In this document: positions 30,781-39,970 of the stretch, piece after piece | Layout: each line of letters opens with the position of its first letter | Position numbering within the stretch: the first letter of the stretch is position 1 | The notes under the pieces: model-generated | Database searches by the model: none | What the model was told of the DNA's origin: nothing | The model's input: the letters and a program-made list of their open reading frames with translations, nothing else | NCBI GenBank assembly: GCA_016490735.1 | Contig: JAEMWC010000099.1 | Coordinates: 1,371,001-1,435,000 of the forward strand | From: Pachyseris speciosa | Lineage: Eukaryota > Cnidaria > Anthozoa > Scleractinia > Pachyseridae | Length of the DNA: 64,000 nucleotides | Reading direction: 5' to 3' | Program-made: the position numbers and the translations under genes

Positions 30781-31304
30781 GTATTTACGCCTTTACACGT
30801 TGTTTGACCAGCCCTTGCAGTATTTCCCTGCATTTTATTATTTTTTGACTGGTCACGATCTATCTTTGATCCAACGTAGAGCAAGTTTGATCGTTCACGG
30901 TTTTTTGCAACGGTTTTCATAACCTTAAAAAATTACTCGTAATAGGCAAACGAAACACACATTTTAAGGAGAAAAAAAGAAAAATAGTAGAAGTTGGATT
31001 ATTTATAGCGGAGCACCGTAGTTGTAGGAACCCGCGAATTTTTTTCTCATGGTAATCATGGCTAGCGGTATTGCTTGTGGGCGGGTACGTACGTACGACG
31101 ACGACGACGAGGACGAGGACGGAGTCGCTCAATAATTGATAATATCCTTATAATAATATGATTGCGAACGGAACTTTGAACGAGATGCTCAACGAGTTTG
31201 CCAAATATTAGGAAGGTCTCTGAAAAGTCGTTTGGCAGCGGCGAAGCGAGACAACAGTTGTCAGACTAGCCATTAAAGCTTTCACAAGTCAAGTTTTCAC
31301 AATA

Positions 31305-31925
31305 ATACTGATGATGATGATGATGATGATGATGATAATCAATACTTGTATATTTGAGCCCAACATGGCGGCCATACTCCAGCTGACCACCTAGTTTACA
31401 GTGTACATCTTTGATATTGGACATCCATGTTATGGTCAATTGACACCTGTCAGAACAAGGTATCAGCTGACCAGTATCACGTGACCATATCACGGGCTCA
31501 GGTTTAGAACTCATCGAAGTCGGCTGATTTTTTGAAGTTCATCGCAATCCAGATACTTCTTTTTGATAGGATCGCAGGCTCAAACCAGGTTAACTTAACG
31601 AAAACGAGAAACTCAAACAAAAACGCCTGCTTTCTACGGCGCGAAATTTCACATTAATCTTCGTTCTTCATCTGGTTCGAATTTTCAGTTTTAATTCGCG
31701 TAAAAGGCATGAAAATCAAGAATTAGTTAAAAGATACTCCGGACGGTGAAGTTTCAAGTGATAGAAAGGAAGCGCAAAGGATTTTTTCTCACGAAAAGCT
31801 TAAAACCTGGATGGACTTGCAAGCCACTCGGATTGTGTGGCTGAAAAAAAAAATTGATTCAACGCTTCAAAGGCTTTCATAAACTTTACCACGGCATCTT
31901 GTAGCTCATCAAAAAAGGTCACTTA
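31305..31925 (-). repeat. Inverted partner of the 4030-4610 repeat
   Basis: Reverse complement of the repeat at 4030-4610, including its GAT/ATC microsatellite end (31309-31336). The two copies lie about 27 kb apart in opposite orientation. Confidence 0.65.
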
Positions 31926-33030
31926 ACAGTTCACCGCCATGAATGGGAGGAACGAGCACAACACAAGTAAATTAAATAAATTGAAGCTTAACAATTGGTT
32001 TACTCGTTGTTACCTTTGTTCTGGAATGAATCTCGTATTAACACAGTTAACTAGTTTTATTTCGACTGGGTATAAATAAAAATCATTTGTACTCGTTATA
32101 TTATTAACACGTACAACCTTGGACAAAACTAGTGAGATAATTTCATGTATGTTTTAATTACTCTCGACAATAACATATCATCGAAACAGAAGCCAGTTAG
32201 CCCCTCCCTCCTCCCATTGATCCCCCGTTCAATGTTGTTTGAGTCTAAAATATTAACGCATACAATGCTTGAGTACCGCAAAACAACATTGAGAGATGGG
32301 AGGGGGAGAACAGCTATTCATTGAGCGACGGTTTTAATTTCAGTCAGGGTGAGAGGAAGAAATTGGTATTTTTCCAACTTGTCTCAACTACTTTTGTCCG
32401 GAGTTGTAGTAACAATGAATCCTCGTAAAATTAAGGATAAATATCACTTGTGTTTTGCCCGACGAGGACAATCTCCGCAACTTCTAAAAACACATTTTAC
32501 TTGGCCCCATTCGATTACCTATCCAAACTATCAGGTTTGTTCTCCTTTCGTCTTTTCTACCGACATTTATGTCAAAATTGCTTAGCAAGTTTTTTCAACT
32601 TAGTACGAGATGCCCCATCTAATTTACCCACCTTCATTCTCCAGAGAAACCTACAAAATCTTCAAAGAAACCTACGCATCGTACTTTTTCTTGCAATGTT
32701 TTGTTCTGTGGTTTGTGAATTGCGGTTAATTCCTGTTGACTGCTCTACGGACGTTTGTGTCAAAATTGCCTATAAATTTGTCGAACTTATAAAAAAACAA
32801 AAAAAAAAAAAAACAAAAAAAACGTGCGCATCGTACATGCAAATTTCCGTGAAATTATGTGTCGTTGTGTTGTGGGTTTCGAACTACGGTCGATTCCGTC
32901 TGACTGTTCTAAGCTATCAGGTCGGTACTCCTGTTTTTTCTTTTCTACGGACATTTATGTTAAAATTGCTCAGCAATTTTTCTATCTTACTCAGTACGAA
33001 ATACGTTTCTTACTTGTCTTCTTTCTCCAC
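31926..33030. other. Noncoding stretch with diverged internal tandem repeat
   Basis: Three loose copies of a block containing TCTACGGACATTTATGTCAAAATTGC-like sequence occur near 32555, 32745 and 32945. Frames of 80-200 codons through it are low in complexity and not recognised. It leads into a PLE tail, so it may be part of that element's untranslated region. Confidence 0.35.
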
Positions 33031-33034
33031 CTTC

Positions 33035-33310
33035 TGCCATGGGAGAAGCCTGACCTGAATCAGCAGGTCAAACACTTCAATTTTACTTTCCTTATAGGCA
33101 CTTCGACCGGCTGTTTATGGTCAGCTGCGCGCAAACACGTTTTCACAGTTCACCTTTAAATTTTATCAAACGTAATGCTACAACGAACACTTGTTATCGT
33201 AACACTATGTAACGAACTATTGTTATCTTTACTGTCACACTGACGATGATGGATGTACCGTCGAAACATGTCTGAAGGATTAAAGAAAGTCATTTTGTTT
33301 CTAAGGATTA
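33035..33310 (+). mobile_element. 3' end of a Penelope-like element
   Basis: At 33040-33080 one frame reads WEKPDLNQQVKHFNFT, which parallels the end of the PLE endonuclease at 63900-63950 (WEKPNLNQ, stop, VKHINLT). About 150 bases of untranslated sequence follow, then a hammerhead-like motif at 33226-33286. Only the tail is present. The rest of the coding region is missing. Confidence 0.6.
33226..33286 (+). ncRNA. Hammerhead-ribozyme-like motif
   Basis: Elements in type I order: outer stem I TCTTTA/TAAAGA (33226-33231 and 33281-33286), an internal loop, inner stem I CA/TG, core CTGACGA (33240-33246), stem II GATGG/CCGTC (33248-33252 and 33258-33262) with a five-base loop, GAAA (33263-33266), a minimal stem III within ACATGT, and GTC (33270-33272) as the expected cleavage triplet. 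PLEs are known to carry hammerheads with very short stem III. One unpaired T (33247) between the core and stem II departs from the consensus. Confidence 0.5.
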
Positions 33311-33398
33311 CTATCATTATCATTATCAAATGAAGAATGATCCTCGCAGTTGTGAACGCAATTTATACAATTGCGAAAAGAAGCCTGAAAAAAATTCA

Positions 33399-33446
33399 GG
33401 ACTTCAACGGGGTTCGAACCCGTGACCTCGCGATTACCGGTGCGAT

Positions 33447-33472
<26 letters not shown>
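33399..33472 (-). tRNA. tRNA-Thr(GGU)-like, array unit 1
   Basis: Minus-strand tRNA: acceptor GGCTTCA/TGAAGTC, A box TAGCTCAGTTGG, T arm ACGGG-TTCGAAC-CCCGT, discriminator C. The anticodon arm TCGCA-CCGGTAAT-CGCGA is one base too long and has an A/C mismatch, and position 33 is C. A T7 run 6 bases downstream would stop Pol III. This consensus applies to all nine units. Confidence 0.5.
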
Positions 33473-33487
<15 letters not shown>

Positions 33488-33648
33488 AGGTCAATTGTGG
33501 GTTCATATGTTCCCGTGAAAGAAATGAGTGTGAATGACATATGAAATGAATCATATATGAACTGCGGAAATGAAATCAAATGAAGAATGATCCTCGCAGT
33601 TGTGAACGCAATTTATACAATTGCGAAAAGAAGCCTGAAAAAAATTCA

Positions 33649-33696
33649 GGACTTCAACGGGGTTCGAACCCGTGACCTCGCGATTACCGGTGCGAT

Positions 33697-33722
<26 letters not shown>
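33649..33722 (-). tRNA. tRNA-Thr(GGU)-like, array unit 2
   Basis: Identical to unit 1 by eye. T7 terminator run downstream. Confidence 0.5.
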
Positions 33723-33737
<15 letters not shown>

Positions 33738-33898
33738 AGGTCAATTGTGGGTTCATATGTTCCCGTGAAAGAAATGAGTGTGAATGACATATGAAATGAA
33801 TCATATATGAACTGCGGAAATGAAATCAAATGAAGAATGATCCTCGCAGTTGTGAACGCAATTTATACAATTGCGAAAAGAAGCCTGAAAAAAATTCA

Positions 33899-33946
33899 GG
33901 ACTTCAACGGGGTTCGAACCCGTGACCTCGCGATTACCGGTGCGAT

Positions 33947-33972
<26 letters not shown>
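33899..33972 (-). tRNA. tRNA-Thr(GGU)-like, array unit 3
   Basis: Identical to unit 1 by eye. Confidence 0.5.
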
Positions 33973-33987
<15 letters not shown>

Positions 33988-34148
33988 AGGTCAATTGTGG
34001 GTTCATATGTTCCCGTGAAAGAAATGAGTGTGAATGACATATGAAATGAATCATATATGAACTGCGGAAATGAAATCAAATGAAGAATGATCCTCGCAGT
34101 TGTGAACGCAATTTATACAATTGCGAAAAGAAGCCTGAAAAAAATTCA

Positions 34149-34196
34149 GGACTTCAACGGGGTTCGAACCCGTGACCTCGCGATTACCGGTGCGAT

Positions 34197-34222
<26 letters not shown>
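34149..34222 (-). tRNA. tRNA-Thr(GGU)-like, array unit 4
   Basis: Identical to unit 1 by eye. Confidence 0.5.
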
Positions 34223-34237
<15 letters not shown>

Positions 34238-34399
34238 AGGTCAATTGTGGGTTCATATGTTCCCGTGAAAGAAATGAGTGTGAATGACATATGAAATGAA
34301 TCATATATGAACTGCGGAAATGAAATCAAATGAAGAATGATCCTCGCAGTTGTGAACGCAATTTATACAATTGCGAAAAGAAGCCTGAAAAAAAATTCA

Positions 34400-34447
34400 G
34401 GACTTCAACGGGATTCGAACCCGTGACCTCGCGATTACCGGTGCGAT

Positions 34448-34473
<26 letters not shown>
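34400..34473 (-). tRNA. tRNA-Thr(GGU)-like, array unit 5
   Basis: Differs from unit 1 by one change in the T arm (GGATTCGAAC on plus where the others read GGGTTCGAAC), next to the B box. The terminator run is one base longer (T8). Confidence 0.48.
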
Positions 34474-34488
<15 letters not shown>

Positions 34489-34649
34489 AGGTCAATTGTG
34501 GGTTCATATGTTCCCGTGAAAGAAATGAGTGTGAATGACATATGAAATGAATCATATATGAACTGCGGAAATGAAATCAAATGAAGAATGATCCTCGCAG
34601 TTGTGAACGCAATTTATACAATTGCGAAAAGAAGCCTGAAAAAAATTCA

Positions 34650-34697
34650 GGACTTCAACGGGGTTCGAACCCGTGACCTCGCGATTACCGGTGCGAT

Positions 34698-34723
<26 letters not shown>
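34650..34723 (-). tRNA. tRNA-Thr(GGU)-like, array unit 6
   Basis: Identical to unit 1 by eye. The spacer to its right lacks one G (near 34750). Confidence 0.5.
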
Positions 34724-34738
<15 letters not shown>

Positions 34739-34899
34739 AGGTCAATTGTGGTTCATATGTTCCCGTGAAAGAAATGAGTGTGAATGACATATGAAATGAA
34801 TCATATATGAACTGCGGAAATGAAATCAAATGAAGAATGATCCTCGCAGTTGTGAACGCAATTTATACAATTGCGAAAAGAAGCCTGAAAAAAAATTCA

Positions 34900-34947
34900 G
34901 GACTTCAACGGGGTTCGAACCCGTGACCTCGCGATTACCGGTGCGAT

Positions 34948-34973
<26 letters not shown>
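34900..34973 (-). tRNA. tRNA-Thr(GGU)-like, array unit 7
   Basis: Identical to unit 1 by eye, with a T8 run downstream. Confidence 0.5.
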
Positions 34974-34988
<15 letters not shown>

Positions 34989-35150
34989 AGGTCAATTGTG
35001 GGTTCATATGTTCCCGTGAAAGAAATGAGTGTGAATGACATATGAAATGAATCATATATGAACTGCGGAAATGAAATCAAATGAAGAATGATCCTCGCAG
35101 TTGTGAACGCAATTTATACAATTGCGAAAAGAAGCCTGAAAAAAAATTCA

Positions 35151-35198
35151 GGACTTCAACGGGGTTCGAACCCGTGACCTCGCGATTACCGGTGCGAT

Positions 35199-35224
<26 letters not shown>
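35151..35224 (-). tRNA. tRNA-Thr(GGU)-like, array unit 8
   Basis: Identical to unit 1 by eye, with a T8 run downstream. Confidence 0.5.
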
Positions 35225-35239
<15 letters not shown>

Positions 35240-35400
35240 AGGTCAATTGTGGGTTCATATGTTCCCGTGAAAGAAATGAGTGTGAATGACATATGAAATG
35301 AATCATATATGAACTGCGGAAATGAAATCAAATGAAGAATGATCCTCGCAGTTGTGAACGCAATTTATACAATTGCGAAAAGAAGCCTGAAAAAAATTCA

Positions 35401-35448
35401 GGACTTCAACGGGGTTCGAACCCGTGACCTCGCGATTACCGGTGCGAT

Positions 35449-35474
<26 letters not shown>
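35401..35474 (-). tRNA. tRNA-Thr(GGU)-like, array unit 9
   Basis: Identical to unit 1 by eye. It is the last complete unit before the terminal palindrome. Confidence 0.5.
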
Positions 35475-35489
<15 letters not shown>

Positions 35490-35529
35490 AGGTCAATTGT
35501 GGGTTCATATGTTCCCGTGAAAGAAATGA

Positions 35530-35693
35530 GTGTGAATGACATATGAAATGAATCATATATGAACTGCGGAAATTAAATCAAATGAAGAATGATCCTCGCA
35601 GTTGTGAACGCAATTTCACAACTGCGAGGATCATTCTTAATTTGATTTCATTTCCGCAGTTCATATAGGATTCATTTCATATGTCATTCACAC
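35530..35693. repeat. Terminal palindrome of the tRNA array
   Basis: The left arm (GTGTGAATGACATATGAAAT to GCAGTTGTG at about 35608) is followed by about 10 bases and then its near-complete complement, ending in GTCATTCACAC at 35693. The inner 29 bases of each arm pair with one mismatch. Confidence 0.88.
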
Positions 35694-35712
35694 ATTATCA
35701 TTATCATTATTA

Positions 35713-35746
<34 letters not shown>

Positions 35747-35752
35747 CATTAT
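35694..35752. repeat. (ATT/ATC)n microsatellite at the array's right edge
   Basis: ATTATC then ATT triplets abut the palindrome. The left edge of the array also sits in an ATCATTATC tract (33310-33327). Confidence 0.9.
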
Positions 35753-36160
35753 GTATTTCAAAGCTTGTGGTTTGTTGTTGCCTTGGTGTATGTAAACTGT
35801 AATTCTAATTAAATGCTCAGAGAAATACTTCTTTTTTTCTCTTTTTTCAAAAAAGTACCAAGTCTCTATTTTTTTCAAGCTTTGGACTTAATTATCTGTG
35901 AAAAATGCGTGGCTACCTCCACCTTTTTTTTTTTTTTTCAATTTTCAATGGCCCTAGTGATAATTCGTGAGAAAATATCTTCGTATTAGGAGGGACCGTC
36001 CTTAAGGAAACCTTGAATATTGCAAATATAGGATATCCAATGACATTGCGACATAAGGATTTCTTCCTTCGAGTATCAGAGAATACGCAAATTCGGCCCA
36101 GTAAAAAGTTAAATTAATTAATGTTTTGCAAAAATCATAATTGCGTAACAGTGGAATCTT
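35753..36160. other. No recognised feature
   Basis: T-rich runs near 35830 and 35925-35938. The match to copy A resumes at about 36165. Confidence 0.4.
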
Positions 36161-36576
36161 CTTTTAATAGTTTTCCAGAAAAAAAAAGAGATAAAAACAT
36201 CATTACGCGACGTCTGGGCTAGTCTATGAAAAAAGATGGTAGACAAGACAGTTATTATGAAAATAATGATTAACTCATATCATTTACGGTTATGCTCCTC
36301 AAGACTGTTTCTAGTCTTTAGCTGGTGCTCGTATGCTCTCGCTTTTTCTTACTGCGCTAATGACAACCAGGTCTTATCCGCGGTATGATGGTATGACTGA
36401 CATGTTTACTGTGCTTGAGTCAGGTGGACACATTCTGGAGTGCTAACTGGTTGAACAACATTTCTAATGAGACTAAGTAATAAATATTGTGCTAAAAGAA
36501 ACAATCTTGTAAGCACCTGCCTCTGAATCTTATATATGTACACAACTTTAATTTTCTTTTCACAGAGAGATGGTTA

Positions 36577-37476
36577 ATGGTTCTATTCAGAAAAATGGAT
36601 CAGCAAATGACTGAGTGCATCGCCTTGACTACGGTCCAGATAACCGAGTCAGTAGCCATAGTAACACTGAATATCTTGACCATGATAGTTTTCTTAATAA
36701 ATCGCAGTCTTCGTAGGCGCAGCATGTACCTGGTAATCAACCTGGCAGTCGCAGATATGTTAGTTGGAGGTTTTACGGTAGTCGTGGAATTGGTTGCAAT
36801 GGGCCCTGGGGCCTGTGGCTTTTGGAAGTATAACGTGCCCTACTCAGGAATCTGGCACTACATCATGCTGACCATGTTGTATTTGTTTCCTGTAGCTTCT
36901 CTGACAAACCTCGCCGCGATTTCTTTAGAACGTATGCACGCAACGTTTCGTCCATTTAAACACCGTTTCATTAAAAATCGGGTCCTCGGAGTAGTTATTA
37001 CGATCACGTGGGTTACAGCTGGGATAGTTTCAGCTGTTATGGTGCTATTGCATAGTCATATTGGATACTATTATTCCTGGTACCTATGGTGTTCGTTCAT
37101 ATCAATTTGCCTGTTTATTATTTTAGTGTCTTACACATCCATTGTAGTGAAAGTTTATTGTGGAGCGCATCCCCAGCACAATGGTGCAGCCAGTAGGGAC
37201 AGAAAGCTGACCAAGACATTGTGTATAGTGACTCTGGTATCTTTAATGGTATGGCTGCCATATGCTGTGTATACTTTTCTGTTTCTCAATGCTAGTATTT
37301 TCCATCCATTATTAGGAAAAAGTTTGATCCTTCTATTTTATGCGAACTCTCTTGTTAATCCTATTTTGTACACAATCAGGATGCCAGAGTTTAGAAAAGC
37401 TCTAGTCTCGCTCGTTCGAAAACAGCAGAGACAATTTCAGGTTGAAATTCCTATTGGTGTTATACCTGGTAACTAG
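36577..37476 (+). CDS. Class A (rhodopsin-like) GPCR
   Basis: 299 residues in one exon with seven hydrophobic segments (about 23-42, 50-72, 95-117, 136-158, 169-193, 213-237, 246-267). Signature positions: LAVAD at 56-60 (TM2), ERM at 118-120 in place of DRY, VWLP at 225-228 in place of CWxP, and NPILY at 261-265 (TM7), then a basic helix-8-like tail (MPEFRKALVSLVRKQQRQ). The N-terminus is short and lacks a signal peptide. A plasma-membrane G-protein-coupled receptor is expected. The ligand cannot be told, although the compact loops recall the amine/adenosine/melanocortin-like group. A splice-acceptor TTTTCACAG ends at 36565, so a 5' UTR intron is likely. The ATG at 36570 is out of frame and stops quickly. 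ATG 36577 opens the receptor, with Met at 36595 an alternative. Confidence 0.9.
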   Translation: MVLFRKMDQQMTECIALTTVQITESVAIVTLNILTMIVFLINRSLRRRSMYLVINLAVADMLVGGFTVVVELVAMGPGACGFWKYNVPYSGIWHYIMLTMLYLFPVASLTNLAAISLERMHATFRPFKHRFIKNRVLGVVITITWVTAGIVSAVMVLLHSHIGYYYSWYLWCSFISICLFIILVSYTSIVVKVYCGAHPQHNGAASRDRKLTKTLCIVTLVSLMVWLPYAVYTFLFLNASIFHPLLGKSLILLFYANSLVNPILYTIRMPEFRKALVSLVRKQQRQFQVEIPIGVIPGN

Positions 37477-38438
37477 CGCCTTTAAGAAAACCGTGGAAAG
37501 GGCCTAAGGAATTTTTTTTATGTGTCAAACTGAACTCGCGGTCTTTACTTAATTGTAATGTGAACCGTTACGGACTAAACTCCTCCCTGGAATATACTGT
37601 AGTGACATGACTGTCTTGCATAGCAAGCAAACAATCAAACAAATAAAGAAAAAAAAATGAGTGGCACAATGGTTCTAACAATCCTGTATTCACATGTAGG
37701 TCCTTACGATAAAGGAATTATTAACTTGTCAATAAAAAGTTTAATGTTATCTCTCGTTGTTAAGTTTTAACTATAATCTTGAGCCCGCAGTGAAGAAGCA
37801 ATGACTAGAGAGATATTGCTAATTGGAGTATAAAGTACCCCCTCTAGGCTTTCGATCCCATGTGCTTCACTGGCATTTCTTCAAGTGTTAGTCAAGAAGA
37901 AAAGCTTCGATGGCAATATTTTTCCCGCCTCTCCCAGCCCTTGTCTTTTTGTGTTTATTAATTCCTTTGGTCTTCATGTTGTGTGCGGTTCAACGCTCTC
38001 ACCTTTGATGGGCATAGCATTTGTTTTTGTCGTTAATGTCTCTTTTTCGAGACAATGTTGATTATTAAAGCGGCTATGGGTTCTTCACCCCGGCATAGCC
38101 AGATGTTTATCCAGACAAAGTTCGTTGTGTTTTTTTTTTATTTCGGCCCATCAAATAGAGCTACCTCTATCAACAAGGCTTGCCTTAACATGGTGAAATA
38201 ATAATAGAATTCAGAGGGATAGCATAAATAGGTGTAAGATAAAATAGCATTTCCGTGTATGAAAACATCTACTTATAAACGTCTTAAATATTTAAACCGT
38301 GATTACTGTATAAGGTAATAATAAGGTAAATGTTTCGTAGACAAATATGAAATAGTACTCTGTAATGTTATGGAATGAAATAAAGTTTTTAAACAGAACT
38401 TGAGGAGATACTTGCGTTGGGTGGCCAAACGGACTGGC
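37477..38438. other. 3' flank of the GPCR gene within copy B
   Basis: Partly matches 19425-20960. AATAAA-type signals occur near 37640 and 38380. No second gene is visible. Confidence 0.4.
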
Positions 38439-39225
38439 AAAAAAAAAAAAAAAAAAAAAACGAGAAACATGGTCAGAATGTCTTGCTTTGATCGGGTTGA
38501 GGATGAACTGTTAATACCAAAGGGCCTGTTTTCCAACATCATTTACTGAAACACCTGTAATAGGCTTCACAGCAAGTGTACTTTTATCAGGATGCAGCCC
38601 ACATGTTCAGCAATACCATACCAAACTGCATACTTCTTAGGAGGTATGAAAGCCCTACCCTGTAATGCTACAAAAGATGTCAGGTCAATACCCTGTTCCA
38701 ATTACATACGGCGTATTAACCTTGTAGATCTTATACTAACACTCCCGGAGTGTCCCAGAATGCTATTGTCTTTCGCGACATGTACTCTCAGTGCATTGTT
38801 TTACAACGGGCGGTATAGCAATTTGCATATCCACAATGACTCGGTTGTGATTGGTTGACAAATTTAGCTTTGGGAATACTCGACTTTCTTAGCAGATTTC
38901 AACGCCTGCCAATCAAACCGTTCAATGTATGAAGTGAATCCCGGGGTGTGAAAAAGTTAACAATAGCGCTGTAATGAAGGCGGGCGGCGCTCTTTACAAA
39001 TGATTTTATAAGCGAATTCGTGTGCAGTCAGTCCTGGCCAAATCATGTACTGAAATTGAGTTGCGAAAAACTGTTAAATAAATAGAGCAAAATAGATGGC
39101 GCGTGCTTGGTTTCGGCTTAGTTCATCAAGCTCTCACTAATCGAAATCGATCCATTGATTCTATTAAGTTTCATTTCTGGGAGAAATCGATCAACTAATT
39201 TTATACGAGTTTGATTATTAAAGCC
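38439..39225. other. No recognised feature
   Basis: Starts with a 20-base A run at about 38440-38461, immediately after the end of the segmental duplication. Only short frames follow. Confidence 0.35.
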
Positions 39226-39227
39226 TG

Positions 39228-39970
39228 GTTTTCACCAGCGACGCAAGCACAAGGGCAAGCACAAGAGCGCTTATTTCACTGCGGAAACGGGCTTAACGCA
39301 TGGATAAGCATTAGCGCAAGGATCAAAATTTGTGCTTGCGCTTATGCTTGCTTTCGCTTGCGTAGTGTTCGTTTTCACCTGACATAAGCCAGGGGCACCC
39401 AACGAGCCAAATCAACCAAAAGATGTAGAAAGGCATTTTTTAGTACCTTGTGGTGTTTGAGGTCTGTTTAAAGTGATGCTTTCATAAGCTAGACGAAGTT
39501 CATCTGTTCGGATTCCCTAGCTGGAAGTTTAATTGCCCGAAAATGTTAGGGAACAAAATCTTCCTTTGAGAAAACGCAAGCTGAAATGAACTTTCTACAA
39601 CCTTTCTAGGGAACTATTTTCTTTCCGAAAATGCTAGCTGACGTTTTTGACTGCCAAAAGCAGCAATTATGACCCTTCCGAAAAACTCAGGGGCTATGAT
39701 TTCCCAATTGCGAATCTTTTAGGCCATGTTTTAGTTACGAAAATCCGAGTGCACTCTTTAATCAACGCCGAAAGCCCAAGGCGAATTACCCTCCACCGAA
39801 CAGATATCTACCGAAACTTGTCGTTGGGTGCTCCTGATAAGCTACTCATGCTCGCGCTTATGCTTGCGCTTATGCTTGCGTTCGCTTGCGTAGTGTTCGT
39901 TTTCACCTGACATAAGCTACTTATGCTTGCGCTTATGCTTATACGCTTGTGCTTGCGCTTTTCTTTTCGC
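39228..39970. mobile_element. AAGCGCAAGC-type palindromic repeat with a nested element
   Basis: GTTTTCACC..CGACGCAAGCACAAG at the left and repeated CTTGCGCTTATGCTTG with CGTAGTGTTCGTTTTCACC at the right form a low-complexity inverted-repeat element. The duplicated stretch TTTTCACCTGACATAAGC (39370-39387 and 39899-39916) and the element at 39388-39838 lie inside it. Confidence 0.55.
39388..39838 (+). mobile_element. DNA transposon remnant, CAGGGGCACCCAACGA ends
   Basis: 451 bp with inverted ends CAGGGGCACCCAACGA and TCGTTGGGTGCTCCTG, flanked by ATAAGC on both sides. The interior (GGTGTTTGAGGTCTGTTTAA, TTTCCGAAAATGCTAGCTGA, CGAACAGATATCTACCGAAA) matches the reverse complement of 48510-48960. 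No transposase is seen. The superfamily is not assigned: a 6 bp duplication is unusual. Confidence 0.7.

Larger units (their letters stand above)
33325..35693. repeat. Nine-unit tRNA-bearing tandem array
   Basis: Nine tRNA-like sequences repeat at spacings of 250, 250, 250, 251, 250, 250, 251 and 250 bp. Each unit has CTCGCAGTTGTGAACGC, AATTGCGAAAAGAAGCCTG, the tRNA on the minus strand, GGGAGCAGGTCAATTGTGG and ATATGAAATGAATCATATAT. Differences between units are few: A-run lengths, one G-to-A in unit 5, one missing G near 34750, one changed base near 35574. The array starts inside an ATC/ATT-rich tract and ends in a large palindrome (35530-35693) followed by an ATT/ATC microsatellite. Confidence 0.92.
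22877..38438 (+). repeat. Segmental duplication, copy B
   Basis: Direct repeat of 5645-20960, from a CAAAACAGCTGATnAAGTT anchor at the left to GGTGGCCAAACGGACT at the right. It lacks the four large copy A insertions and so preserves their empty sites. It has its own insertions at about 22937-23141, 23905-24285, 24878-27083 and 30111-30395, and extra sequence from about 31140 to 36160. The receptor gene in this copy is intact. Confidence 0.85.

Noticed and set aside
34330..35296. Three identical 71-codon frames containing FRTSTGFEPVTSRLPVRCSN
   Set aside because: They run antisense through the tRNA-like sequence of the array units. They appear only where the A run length keeps the frame open. 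The peptide is often seen in coral protein databases as a repeat artefact.
33325..35693. CRISPR-like array
   Set aside because: Units are 250 bp and repeated in full with no variable spacers, and the genome is eukaryotic. It is a satellite.
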